Positions 1-11,694 of a stretch of DNA of 64,000 nt are shown here, piece by piece. Position 1 is the first letter of the stretch; each line of letters starts with the position of its first letter. Source of the DNA: Drosophila pseudoobscura (lineage: Eukaryota; Arthropoda; Insecta; Diptera; Drosophilidae); assembly GCF_009870125.1 (NCBI RefSeq), contig NC_046679.1:868001-932000 (forward strand), written 5' to 3'. The translations under genes and the position numbers were made by a program. The notes beneath the pieces were generated by a model. That model was not told the origin of the DNA. It saw nothing but the letters and a program-made list of their open reading frames with translations, and made no database searches.

Positions 1-3000
1 AGGCTGCTCAGGCGCGGATGCTTCAGGGGCTGGATCTGCTCGCTGCCTATGCTCGAGTCCTTCACCTCGATGTCCAGCGTCTCCAGGCCGGGCAGCAGCT
101 CGAGGATGCCCTGCAGGTCGAGGTAGCCCAAGAGGGGCAGATCGTACGCCTCCAGATGGACCAGGTTCGGCAGCTGCTTGAAGGCGTTCTTCTCGATTCT
201 GCTGCACTGCGGCAGGTGGCTCAGACGCAGCGATCGCAGCATCTCCAGCTGCCCAAAGTTGGCCTGCGAAATGATCTCAAAGCTGTTGTTGGACACGTCC
301 AGCTCCTGGAGCACTTGCAGCTGAGGCCAGGCCTGCGAGAGCTCGTCCAGGGTCTGCAGCTGGTTGCCGGAAAGATCCAATGTCTCCAGCAGTGTGACTC
401 GCTGGAACACATCCGGCTTCACGTGGCGCAGCTTGTTGTGCGAGAGGTTCAGGAACTGCAGGAAGGGAGTCTCCAGCAGCTCCAACTGCTCGATCCCTGT
501 TCCGGCCAGACTCAGCTCGCGGACTGTCTTCGGCTCGTTGAGGACGTTGTGCACGGCCTGGACTGAGAGTGGGTTGAACGAGAGGTCGATGCGCTTGATG
601 TTCACCATGATGCTGTCGTCCCCTGGCAGCTCCTTGATCCGATTGTGGCTCAGGTCGACCGAGGATACAAAGAAGAACTGCCGCTGCAGGGCATTGAGGG
701 GAGCGTACTCGAAGCGGTTGTGGGCCAGGTTAATGTTTTCGAGCATCTGCAGCTTGGTGCGCTCAAAGACGCCGTCGGACAGCTCCGACAGGCGGTTGCC
801 CTCAAGGTTGAGCTGCTCCAGACGCACCAGGCCTTCGAAGGTGCGCTCGCCGATGCGATCCAGGCTGTTGTAGGCCAGATCCAGGACCTGCAGCTGCGTG
901 GAGTTGTGGAAGGCCATCTCGCTGACCATGTCCAGCTGGTTGTGGGCCACCAGCAGGACACGCAGACGCGGCAGACGGGCAAAGTCGAGCTCCTCGATCG
1001 TCTTCAGCTGGTTGTGCGACAGATCAATCTGCTCCAAGTACTGCAGCGAAGAGATCAGCTCCGCGGGGAAGAACGAGAACTTGTTGTGGGCCGCCCGGAT
1101 CTCCCGCAGCCGGGGATGAATGCGGAAGGAGGAGGGGAACAGGTAGCTCAGCTGGTTGTTCGATATGTCCAGCTCTTCGATGCCGGTGCCCGTGTTGAAG
1201 TACTCGCCCTTGAAGGCCGACAGCTGGTTCCCCTGCAGATTCAGTCTCTTCAGCTTCATCACATTTACGAAGGCCCCCGTGCGGATGGACTCGATGCGGT
1301 TGTTGGACAGATCAATCGAGCTGATGTTCCACAGGTTCACGAAAGTCCCGTCCTGCAGCTCCTGCAGCTGATTGTCGTTGATGTGGATGTGCTTGAGGTC
1401 CTGCAGTCCAGCCAGCAGGTCGCCGCTCAACTGGCGGATGTTGCAGCGACTCAGATCGATGACCTGCAGGCGAGCGAGCGGCTTGAACAGAGCTCCCGTG
1501 AGGGCGGCCAAGTGGTTGCCACTTATGTTCAGGGACTGCAGATTCTCCAGCTCGTCAAAAATGCTGATCGGTATTTCTGTCAGACTGTTTCCACTCAGGT
1601 CGAGGGATCGCAGTTCTGGCAGCTCCCAGGGCGTCCCTCCGAGGCCTGTTAGCCGATTCTGCGACAGCTTCAGGGCCATCAGTGTGCCCTCCAGTCCAGC
1701 AAATGTGTCAGCATTGACGACCGCCAGGGAGTTGCCTGCAAGGTCCAGGGTGTGCAGGCTGCTGAACATCTGGAAGCTGCCGGGGGGCAGTTCCCGAATG
1801 ACGTTCCTCGAAAGCGACAGGCTGGTGATGTCGCCCGCCTGAAGAGACCCCAAGATCTCCGCCGAGAGGGCGGCCACTCGATTGAAGTCCAGCTGGAGAG
1901 ACGTGAGCTGGGGCAGGCGCCCCAGAGCGCTGCCCGGCACCAGTAGAATGTTGTTGTCCTTGATGATGAGGGTCTGGAGGCTCTCCAACCCCTCCAGGGC
2001 ATCGTCTTCAATCTGTAATGGGAATATGTGCTCAACATGTGTCCATCTCAAACTCCGAAGAGGGTCCTACCGTTCTCAGGGAATTCAAGCTGAGATCCAG
2101 ATACTTGAGAGCGTTCATGTCCTTGAAGGTACCAGGTGTAAGGCTGGTTATGCTGTTGCGGCTCATGTCCAAGGTCTCCAAGGTCCTCACCACCTGCATG
2201 TGGGTGTAGTCCAGTTGCTACGTGCGTGGAAGCCAGTCAGATGGTGTGGGTGGGACGGGAATCGTGTTAGCTTACCTGTAGCATGTTTGAGGAGACATTT
2301 AGGAACTTCAGGCCGGGTACTGCTGCCAGGGCCACGGTGGGAAACTGGCCGAAAAAGTTCTCGGACAGATCCAGCTTCTGCAGCGTCTGCAGCTTTTCAA
2401 AGACGTCGCTGTTCAGGTGGGTGATGCGGTTGCCTGCCAGCTTGATTTCCCGTATCCGCTGCAGGCCCTTGAAGGCCAGACTGTCGATGCTGCGAAGGAT
2501 GTTGTGGCGCAGATCAATGATCTCCAGCTGCCGTTGGGCGTTGAAGGAGTCCGGCAGCAGCGCCCCTAAAGAGTAACCGTTAGTATAGAGTCCAGAGAGG
2601 ATCTGCAACATATCCGTCTATTACCAATCAAATTCTGACGCAGGGACAGGTGACGCAGGCCACTGGGACCGTTCAGGGAGTTTGTGGGCACCGCCGTGAG
2701 GCTGTTGCGATCCACATAGAACTCCTTTAGGTCCGAACAGCCCTTCAGGAGACCCTCCTCGATCAGTTTGATCTTGTTGCCCGACAAGTCCAAGACCCTC
2801 AGGTTCTTCAGCACGTGCAACTCGGCCGTGGAGAAAATGGGATTGAGGTTGTCGCCCAGCAAATTGTTGGCCAGCCGCAGCTCGTTCAGGGAATCCTTGA
2901 GGCCATCAAAGGCCTTTTCGGGTATACGCCTGATCAGGTTGTTGGACAGATCCAGCTCCTCGATGGTCAACTTCAGCTGGCCAAATGCCTGTGAGAGATA

Positions 3001-3578
3001 CGAGAGATACTCGTAATGTAAGAGTGCAACGTACTCCCAAGGTGCTTCCTTACCTGGGCTGGCAGAACCTGTTGGCCGCTGTAGCGTTGCGTATATGCCA
3101 CAATGGGGGCTCCGTACGGCAGCTGTGGGGCATCGCCATGGAAGACAACGCGATCGCAGTCCATGGCCACGGCTCCGAGCTGCCCGGTCGCTGCAAACGG
3201 CACTACATTGCACCTGTAATTGTCGCCAGTCGATGGTCGATGGACGATGGTCGATGGACGATGGTCGATGGTCGGTGGTGATTAACAACAAACAAAGCCA
3301 GCGCGAATCAGCGACAGCTCGCAGCAATTTACTGATATTAAAATAATACGCGGTTTCCACAAACGGAAACTGACTGTCGCTGTCGTTGATTTCGCTATGG
3401 CTACGGCTACGGCTACGGGCATGGCTATTGCTACTCACCTGCATGGCAGACGCAGGGCGGGACTGAGCTCCGGACATGGCCGCCAGGCCTCGCTGCGGTG
3501 GGTCAAGTGGGAGAGACAACAAAGCAGCAAGAGGAGGAGCCGCCGCCCCTCGTTTGGCAGCTGTTTCCACGTTTTCAT
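1..3578 (-). CDS. Leucine-rich-repeat cell-surface protein, 5' part (probable CG7896 ortholog)
   Basis: This is the 5' part of a large extracellular LRR protein; the 3' end lies beyond the left edge. Exons placed from splice sites and unbroken frame: 3578-3439, 3213-3054, 2988-2625, 2565-2276, 2217-2071 and 2012-<1, giving 1,037 codons in the window. Residues 1 to about 31 form a signal peptide with a Leu6 core. A cysteine-rich LRRNT cap follows (CPELSPALRLPCRC). Then come more than 25 LRR units of the LxxLxLxxNxL type, for example LRVLDLSGNKIKLIEEG near 2780. Such proteins mediate cell adhesion or matrix organisation at the cell surface, in the family of chaoptin, convoluted and artichoke. 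The assignment to CG7896 rests on family resemblance plus its position next to TkR99D. The C-terminal cap and membrane anchor cannot be seen. A splice acceptor ends 5 nt before the ATG (3584-3586), so further 5' UTR exons probably lie to the right. Reading frames on the plus strand here are shadows of the repeats. Confidence 0.88.
3230..3277. repeat. (GATGGTC/GATGGAC)n minisatellite in LRR-gene intron 1
   Basis: Tandem copies of a heptamer alternating GATGGTC and GATGGAC fill about 48 bp immediately upstream (minus-strand sense) of the acceptor of exon 2 of the LRR gene. On the transcribed strand this gives a pyrimidine-poor stretch just before the acceptor. It has no recognisable function. 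Confidence 0.8.
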
Positions 3579-4098
3579 TTCGGCTGCAATTGGAATTGAA
3601 ATTGGAATTGAATTGAAGAATGGAATTATGGTGTTTCTCCTGCGCTGGCAATTGGTGATGAGAGTGAAACTTGTTTCTGCTTGAGATCTGATCTGTTGGC
3701 CAGCAGCTGCCACACTCACACGACGATCGTATTTGGTCATTTCCTCTTTTATCCGAAAGCTAGAACATTTGATTTGCATACTGCGAGGGTTTTGGAACAC
3801 ACAGAAAACACTGAGAACAGAGAGAACATGAAGAACGTGGAGCCAAGGTCCAATCGAACGAAAGAATGCTAACATATAATCATAAAAGCTAATACCAGTC
3901 AGATACGGCCGCTGGCAGCGACATTTTTGGGGCATTTTTTGGCTCGGTGTAGAACCTTGAGACTGTCGTATCTGGAAACTGGCAGATATCTGTAATTGTT
4001 AGCATGATAATTGGCCACTCAATGGCCTATCTATTACTGGATTACTCGCATCCCCAATATGGCATCTACTTCTACTCGTGAAGCACTTTGTGAAGGCA

Positions 4099-4108
4099 GC
4101 GCATGCGC
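4099..4108. promoter_or_regulatory. NRF1/Ewg-type palindrome GCGCATGCGC
   Basis: A perfect 10-bp palindrome GCGCATGCGC matches the core of the NRF1/Erect wing (YGCGCATGCGCR) binding site, with A in place of the pyrimidine at the 5' edge. It lies about 520 bp upstream of the LRR-gene start codon on that gene's side, so it may contribute to its promoter. Confidence 0.45.
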
Positions 4109-4269
4109 ACGTCTTCGTCTTAGTCTTTGTCTTCGCCATGGTCTGGGTCTTCTTCTGTGGCTGGGGCTGTGGATTCTTCTTGTCTCCTTCTTGGTGTATC
4201 TTTCTCTTTATTCTAGATATCGCAGCTCTGGCAGTCCCGTTGCTTGAGAATGAGGGGGGACGGGACTAA

Positions 4270-4311
4270 CACTCGAACTCGCACTCGCACTCGCGCTCGC
4301 GCTCGTAATCG
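4270..4311. repeat. CTCGNA hexamer microsatellite
   Basis: Tandem hexamers of the type ACTCGC, ACTCGA and GCTCGC. This is one of at least five arrays of the same GAGTNC/CTCGNA family in the window (see 5413, 6528, 24192 and 33171). Confidence 0.85.
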
Positions 4312-4667
4312 TACGGTGGAGTGGATATTGTTGCGGGGCTCTGGTGTTGGCATGTCTCTGGCGCACTGACACTAAAAAAGCTTTTACGTATTTCTATTTG
4401 ATTTGCATTATTCGTGGTGGTTCGGCGTTATTTGTGCTATTTACTCTGTGGTCCATGGGCAGTCGAGAAAGGCATTTTGGTCTGTGGTCTGTGCTGCGCC
4501 CAGTGTTTGCCCAGAGATCACAGAGATACACATATGTACCTATGCATACACGTATGCCTGTATGTAAATGTTAATGTATGTAAATTTATATTGTCCATAA
4601 AACGAACTGCGCGGAATTTCAAAATCTCCCCCCAAAAATGCCTTTATTTTTCACTTGTCTTGCATAC

Positions 4668-4732
4668 GCGATGCGATTTATGCGATACGATGCGATGCGA
4701 TGCGATGCGATGCGATGCGATTCGATTCGATA
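4668..4732. repeat. (GATGC)n microsatellite
   Basis: Pentamer GATGC repeated about seven times perfectly, flanked by degenerate copies (GATTT, GATAC, GATTC). The repeat is open in several frames, which creates spurious reading frames over it. Confidence 0.85.
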
Positions 4733-4808
4733 TCGAAGACAGCTTCAAGGTCTTGTTGCTACATTGGGGACAGAGGACTGGGGATCGAATGGGATCCACT
4801 TCTTGTTT

Positions 4809-4846
4809 CACACACACACACACACACACACGCACACACACAAACA
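4809..4846. repeat. (CA)n dinucleotide microsatellite
   Basis: About 19 CA units with single interruptions. It is a simple sequence repeat with no coding signal. Confidence 0.9.
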
Positions 4847-5412
4847 CGTTATACGTATAAACGATCCAACGTTTTTGATGGGAAATATGTTAATCACACA
4901 TCTATCTCTCGGGGTTTTTTCCCTCTTCTTGTAACCTGTTTCTTCATATTTTGATTTACACTTTTGACTCTTGGCTTACATTTTCTTTTTGTTTGGCTGC
5001 TGCTGCTGCTGCTGGTAAAATTGCACTTCTGCTGGGAAACTTTTGGGGCTGCTTGAATCTTTTGTTTGTCGCTCGGATTGCACAAGTCTCCGGATTCTCC
5101 GCGGCACAAGCCTTGTTTACATTTGTTTTTGGCCAGTTCCCTTTTGTTATTTTGTTATACACAAAAAGAAAGCGCTAACGCGGGCAGAATGTTTTCCCAG
5201 AGCAGGGAGATGGAAAAGCGTTACACCACAGAGACACACACTCCGGTACACACTGGCTCTGGCACTGCCTCTGCCTCTGGCTCTGGCACTGGCACTCACA
5301 CGAGAATGGAGAACGGAGAATGCAGACAAACAACTAAACTTTTAGGTGCTGCTGGGAGGGAGGGCAATAATTAAGCCCGAGCTGCCACCACAGCGCCACA
5401 GCACAACCGCAA

Positions 5413-5485
5413 GTACTCGTAGCTCGTAGCTCGTACTCGCACTCGAACTAGCACTCGTACTCGCACTCGCACTCGCACTCGTTCC
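5413..5485. repeat. CTCGTA/CTCGCA hexamer array
   Basis: About 73 bp of tandem hexamers (CTCGTA, CTCGCA, CTCGAA), the longest array of the window's recurring hexamer family. It directly abuts the region carrying the TGCGCATGCGCA palindrome. Confidence 0.88.
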
Positions 5486-5510
5486 CGTAGATCGGTACAA
5501 GCTCCGTCTC

Positions 5511-5522
5511 TGCGCATGCGCA
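5511..5522. promoter_or_regulatory. Perfect NRF1/Ewg palindrome TGCGCATGCGCA
   Basis: The 12-bp palindrome TGCGCATGCGCA is a full match to the NRF1/Erect wing consensus YGCGCATGCGCR. It sits in a locally CG-rich stretch between a hexamer array and a possible 5' region of the minus-strand LRR gene. Such sites are typically promoter-proximal, so an upstream start site for the LRR gene near here is plausible but unproven. Confidence 0.55.
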
Positions 5523-6527
5523 GCGGCGGTTACAGTTTCGCAGCTTATTGCGTTCTCCGCTGTCGGTCAGCGGTCGGAATCGGAATCGGCTTGGATCGCG
5601 GCTGGGATTTCTAGTACTTCCGCTCTCGGGTGTCTGGTGTCTGGTCTCTGGTCTCTGATCTAGGTGGTCCTCTCCATTTGAGCGCCGCAACACAACTGAA
5701 GCTGGCCAAAAGCCTAGCTGGGCTTTGCATCGGCTGCTGCTGCTGCTGCCTGCTGCCTGCTGGAGGAGAAACTGGTTTGGAGCTAAAAGGTACTAAAAAC
5801 CATGGCCAAAACGGGCAAAGACTGGCACGTCGCGGAGATGCAGAGAGATGCTCTCTCAGAGACAGCAGCATTCGTGAATGAGTTTACATTGTCTGGGACT
5901 TTTGTTCGGGTAAAAGTTTTCGCTTTGCTGTTCTTCGCAGAAAGTTGTGCTGACTGCTCTCGGTGGCCCTTGTCTACCTGTTTCTGTTTCTGTTTCTTTT
6001 GATCGCCTGAGCTGATTGGCAAGTGCGCCAATTCAAGCTAATGGGGTTAAGCCTTCAGCAATAATGCCGTACAGATTGGACAACAAACAAAGTTACTTTC
6101 CTTGTCGTAAATTGTTTGGCCTGGCAACTAATTACCCGCCCAGAGAAGGAGCCACAGAGAGAGAGAAATGAAAAGAGATGGATGAATGATCGGATCATTA
6201 CTGAGGTTGTTCACACCACCAGAGACCGCAGAGAGGTCTACCACTGACAGGTACTACCACTACGCGTACTCTGCTACCACTACTCGTGCTTTGTTCACAA
6301 GTACAAGCCACTAAGCGTGCGTTATGTTAGTATGTGGCCATAATTTGTATGCTTAGGCATGCATGTTAACATTAACATCTCTGTGGGCCGCAATTTCTTT
6401 TCTTTTTGCACTTTTTGCCTGCAAAATACTTTCCATTTTCATCAGCCAGCAAGTGCTCCACAAATGGCAGGTAGAGCCACAGGCACAGCCACAGCACATA
6501 ACATAATAATGAAAACAGAAACAGTAC

Positions 6528-6564
6528 AAGTGCGAGTACGAGTACGAGTACGGGTACGGGTATG
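6528..6564. repeat. (GAGTAC)n hexamer microsatellite
   Basis: Tandem GAGTAC/GGGTAC units, the same family as at 5413, written here on the other strand. Confidence 0.85.
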
Positions 6565-8363
6565 AGATACTCTCCGCCCTGACGTGACGCATGCCATGCG
6601 ATGCCATGCCATGTCTAACCATATAAATCAAATCGTTCAGCTGATAAATTATGTCTTAGGCTCAACACTTGACTGGCTCCGGGAGGCTGCTTCTCAGCTG
6701 GCAGCAAGCCGAAGATTGTCTGCAGGTTTCCCCTGGTGGCCACAGCAGCAGCCTCGCCCTTGGCCCCTCGGCTACCATCTGCACAAATGCAAATTATGAT
6801 AAATGAATCAGCCACCGACAGAGGAGCCAATTTGCTGCTCAAATCCGAGCTTAAGCTGTGGGCTACACCGTACTGTATGGGTATGTAATCTTGGACAATT
6901 ATCAAATGGGCCCGTGTGTAATTGGTCCTCCATTCATTCAACGTCTGCAACTATCGGCAAGACAGACGCGGAAGTGGCCTGTCAATAGACATACTAGTGC
7001 GTGTGTGTGTGGGTATGTTCTTTTCAATTCCAATAAGGATTAATGTCCTTGTGTACAGGCCATAAATTATTGTTTAGATCCGACACACGGACACACCCGT
7101 GCAGGGATAGGGCATTGAATGACCCACTGGGGAGAGGGGTACGACACTCGTATGTTAAGTGAGTGAGAGCTTTATTGGCGCAGCCAAACCTAATCAATTA
7201 TACAAAACGCCTCCTCCACAGACCAGGACGAAACGGAATAGAATGTCAACATAATAAGGCGAGCAGCGCACCGAAGACCGTCTACCGTCTACCGTCTATC
7301 GTCCCTCTGTGGCGGTTCCGTTTTATTGGGGAGTGTGGTCGAGGGACTGTTCGACGGGGTCCCAGCTCGTTCATCACGCAGAGCAGTTCGGGGCAGCTCG
7401 GGGCAGTTCGGGGCACACATATAGTATGTACATAAGACAGCCGCCTGGGCCCTTTTACGGATTTTTACTTTGATAAATTATTTAAACGTGTGCAACTTGT
7501 GGCGTTGGTTGCTGTCGCTGTTGTAGCCACTCATATTTACTGCCATACTTTGTTGCTGGCTCGGTGTCCCCAAAAGCGGACAGGATACTCGTGGACATTC
7601 AATCAAATTAGACGCCAAGTGACAGCAAACACAATCATGGCCCGTTGGCCATGGGCCAGCTCTGGCCTATTGATTGAGTCTGCCTCCTATCTCGGTCTTT
7701 GCTGAGCCGTAAAGCAATCGAATGAGCTTACATTTAACCAGAAACGAGTACGACATTCGCTTTAATTCGAGTGTTTATCTTGCGCGATGCCAAACAGCAC
7801 GCTTCGTGGCGTTCGCCGGGCTTAAATTTATTTCGGGAATGAAATTTGTGTATCTTTCAAACGCACGCCATTAGGCAGGCACTCGGGGATCGTTTTGTGC
7901 CCCAAAAGAGATGCTATGCAAATATTTATAATGTAAAATATTTATTCTGGCAACGATTTTATTGTGGGTGTTCTTGTTCGCACGATTCTGCTCATAACAG
8001 AAATTAAATTCAATTCAAATCGATTCGATTCCATATTCAAATTGCCGTCCTCCTATCCGTTTCCATTTCCAGTCCGTATCCATTTCCACATACAAGCTCC
8101 CCGCCCAATGCCACTGCCACTGCCACTTGATTTCTCACCTGCAAATCCCAAAGATAGCTCCTCGTCCAGGGCTATTTTTGTACGCACCTACCTTTGGCCC
8201 TGGGGCCAAGTGACTTTACGGCCGAGTTGTTTTAGCCAATGTTATGGCAGTAGCAGGCTTTGGCCTAGAGCCTGGACGCTGCCTGCCACATCAAGTATAC
8301 GCACCCGTGGTCGGGGCAGGCCTTTGAGCTGTTGAAAAACCAAGAGACGGAGAGAGGGAGAAG

Positions 8364-8388
8364 CACACACACACACACACACACACAT
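8364..8388. repeat. (AC)n microsatellite
   Basis: Twelve uninterrupted AC units. The open minus-strand frames over it (Val-Cys runs) are repeat artefacts. Confidence 0.9.
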
Positions 8389-9336
8389 ACACGAGTGCAC
8401 GTGGAAAGGATAAGAGGATATAAGGCTGTTGCGGAAAAACGCAGGCAGCAGGCAGCAGCAGCAGAAGCAGTTAACGTTAAACGAGTCAGAGATTTCAAGC
8501 AATCAAGTGTGTTAATTGCACCATAATTGGTCAGACAGGCAGTCAATAGCAGCAGCAGGCAGGAGGCAGCAGTTGCAGGCAGCAACAATCCTAGCAACGG
8601 CAGGAGGGGCAGCAGGGGGGTTGGGATGCACGGTTGCGTGATTAATTCAGGTGCCTTCTTGACAGGTGCATCCACAAACACACAGACACACAAACACACA
8701 AAGACACTCCTGTGTGCACCCCTGCCACTGCACATTCTCAGGTGTCATTCAGCGTGTTGCAAAGCCAAATGCCACCCACTTGTGCCCTTCCATTTGTGGC
8801 GGCTTAAATCGAATTAAAGCCGGCATTAAATTAGGGCTCCGGCAATCAGTGAAATGGCTCTTCTGCCCAAAACCCGTCTCAAGAGGGGAATGTGGCTGGC
8901 TGGCAAATATTTAAGCCAATTTAGCTACAAGTTGGCCTTAATCACATTTATCTTTTTTTGGCCCCCACCCTGCCCCCCCTCCGTGCTTGCTCTTTTGACG
9001 TGTGCCAGCGAGTACACCTGCCCTGGAAGAGATCGCCTCAAAATAAATAAATTAAAAAGCGAAAATCCGTTGAAATAACAACAACAAACAACGACAGACG
9101 CACAGACAGACGGACAGACCCTGAAAAAGGGTCCTCCCATGCCTGATTAAAGGTGAGGGGCAGACTGGCGGAGGGGGCAAAGGAAAACTCAGGAAATTTA
9201 CAAGTCGTGGTGTGCCTTCGCAACAGTCAATTAAAACTTTTTTGTGCCGCTCGAACATTGCTCGACAAAAAAGCAAAAGCAAAAGCAAACGCAAACCGCA
9301 AACAAAGACGAAATTAGTGGAAAATGGGAAGCGCAC

Positions 9337-9428
9337 CCATCCATCCATTCAGCCATCCATCCATCTACCCATCCATCGTGCCATCCATCGTGCCGTCCTG
9401 CCGTCCTGCCATCCTGCCATCCTGCCAT
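9337..9428. repeat. (CCAT)n / CTGCCGTC compound minisatellite
   Basis: A CCAT-rich tract passes into copies of a CCTGCCGT/CCTGCCAT 8-mer, about 92 bp in total. It is a simple repeat and gives spurious His/Pro/Ser-rich frames. Confidence 0.85.
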
Positions 9429-11630
9429 AGTATACTCTCGTCCTGGGGCACTTTTATCCCTTTGGCTGCTGGCATTCGCTTGAGTTGAGTGATTTGATTT
9501 GAGGTCCAGGCCCAGTCTAGGCCCAGGACTCTGTGTGCGCGCGCCTATGAATGCGTAAAATGTAAAACTTTTCGCACGCGTATTTTATTCAATTTAAATG
9601 CAATTAAATCGTTTAATTTCAAAGCAACACAAAGCACACAAGCCGAGCAGTAGAAAGTTGAGCCCCTGCCCAGCGTGTTGGGGATTGTAGGAGTGCTCCC
9701 AAGGACACCGGCAGGGGCCGTGGTCGTGGGGGGCTGTCAAACTAGCACACACCCATGTCATACATCAAGCGGTACATCAAGCCCCCCACACACGTCGGGG
9801 GCTTACATAACATATTAGGAATTCGTTTCTGGGTCTACTCAGATTTCAGTGCAATTTAAATTTTAGCTTTGCCATTGGATATCCATTGCCATTGCTGCCC
9901 TCTCCAGCCCTTGCGGTGGTGCTGTTTGCGCACACAAATAATTGAAATATTATATTGTAGAAAGGCGCTCCACCTTGGCAGGTAGACAAGGTCACGGTGG
10001 CCGGGCCCCGATAATGTATTGACTTTAAGTCTCCCAAATCCCTGCAAGAAAAGAGAGGCCTTCGACCCGGCAGGCATTTGCATATTTAATGCCCGGGGAA
10101 CATTTTTCATACGCATTTTTGATCCATATCTAAAAATCAAGGCGGCAAAACAACTCAAACTTTTGTCAAGGGAAAAGGCAACAAGCTGCCAAAAGTTGAT
10201 GTATTCGTGCACCCTCGAAAGCCCTCGGAAACACGCCCACACCGACACCCACACCCACACCCATCCAAGGCTGACACATTGGATGATGTCTTCTTCTGCC
10301 AAGTACTAGGCAAGTTTTGCATTTTTCCAGGCCAGGACAGGCCAGGCCAGTCCAACGAGGTGTGAAATTGAAATTCGCATCCTTGTGGCATACAAAGCAG
10401 GAGTCGTGTACTCGTCGAACATTCTACATTTATTATAATTACAATGGATATTTGTGGGCGGCACAAAGGCTGAAATAGACGGCACAGAGGGCGGTCGTTG
10501 GCCACCACTCACCAGGCAATTGGCCACAGGAGGGGTTGGGCTTGGGGTTTGCCTGATTAGGACCACGGACTTTGGCATTTAATCTCCATTAAGTTTGCTC
10601 GATAAACTGTTTGCCTTTGTGGCTGCATTGCCATTGACGAGTTGGAAATCAATTAAAATCTATTGACCTGCAAACACAGGCCACAAAATGCGGAAATAAC
10701 AAAAGGTGTGCACCACATTGAGGCACAATGTGCATGTTCGTTCCACACTGCACTGCGGTGTGGTGTGGTGTCTGTGTGATATGCAAATTAGGAGGATTTG
10801 TTGTGGGAGTGTAGCATAAATTATCGAGCATTCTGCGGGGCTTACAACCGCATAATTGAATTAATAATGGACTAAATTGCAATATAAATTAGCTGCTCTA
10901 AAGGTTGTCTGAGGACGGAAGTCGTCAATGGCGACCAGAACGGAAGTTTATGGCCGTACATTACACAGCGAGCAGTCGTTATGAAATTACGACTAATTTT
11001 CGCCAAGTTTTCTCCCCCCTGAAACCCCAAAGCCCCAAGCCCCGACTCCACGCTGTCTATTGCGGGATCCTTCGAATTAATATGCAAATCAACTGGAAAG
11101 TGCTCGAAATGGGGCGCCAAGCACTCTCATGAATATGCAGCACGAGTATTCAATAAATGCCCGCTTTATGCCACCCCCCGAAAATTCTAGCCGCCCCCCG
11201 AATCCCATTAGCGCGATGTTAAAGCGACACAGCGGCAGTGCCCCCCTTTAAAGGCGCCATCCCCACCCGTATCGCCATCCGCATCCGCATCCGAAACAAG
11301 CAATGGATACACTCGCCCTCAAAGAGACATCTGTGCACCCGACACACCCGACACCCGGTGCGCCACGAGCCACGAGGACCAACGAAATTAACTTGTGAGT
11401 GACTTTTGACATGGCTGCAGGAGCAGACGCCGATAAGTAGGCAAGACCCCATCCAGCCAGCAGGAGCCGAGACCCAGAGCCCCAGAGACCCAGAGCTCTG
11501 TGGGAAACAGAAGAGAAACAATTTTCAACATCACACACGACGCTTGGAATGCGGAATGTTGAATGCTGTTGCTCGGTGGCATGCGGCGACACTTACATAA
11601 CTTTCGGTTAAGGTAGTCCGACCTGTCGAA

Positions 11631-11694
11631 GGCGCTGTCGATGGCGCTGTCGATGGCGCTGTCGATGGCGCTGTCGATGGCGCTGTCGATGGCG
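11631..11694. repeat. 12-bp minisatellite, five perfect copies
   Basis: The 12-mer GGCGCTGTCGAT is repeated five times without mismatch from 11631 to 11690 and followed by a partial copy. Because 12 is divisible by 3, the minus strand reads as a Thr-Ala-Pro-Ser repeat. No flanking splice or start signals support a gene. Confidence 0.9.

Noticed and set aside
18..1652. Long plus-strand open frames opposite the LRR gene (up to 335 codons)
   Set aside because: The minus strand encodes regular LRR units with conserved Leu/Asn spacing. The plus frames are Leu/Gln-rich shadows of that repeat and carry no gene signals.
4638..4954. Overlapping open frames on both strands around the GATGC and CA repeats
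   Set aside because: Microsatellites without stop codons generate them; residue runs such as Thr-His or Val-Cys are repeat products.
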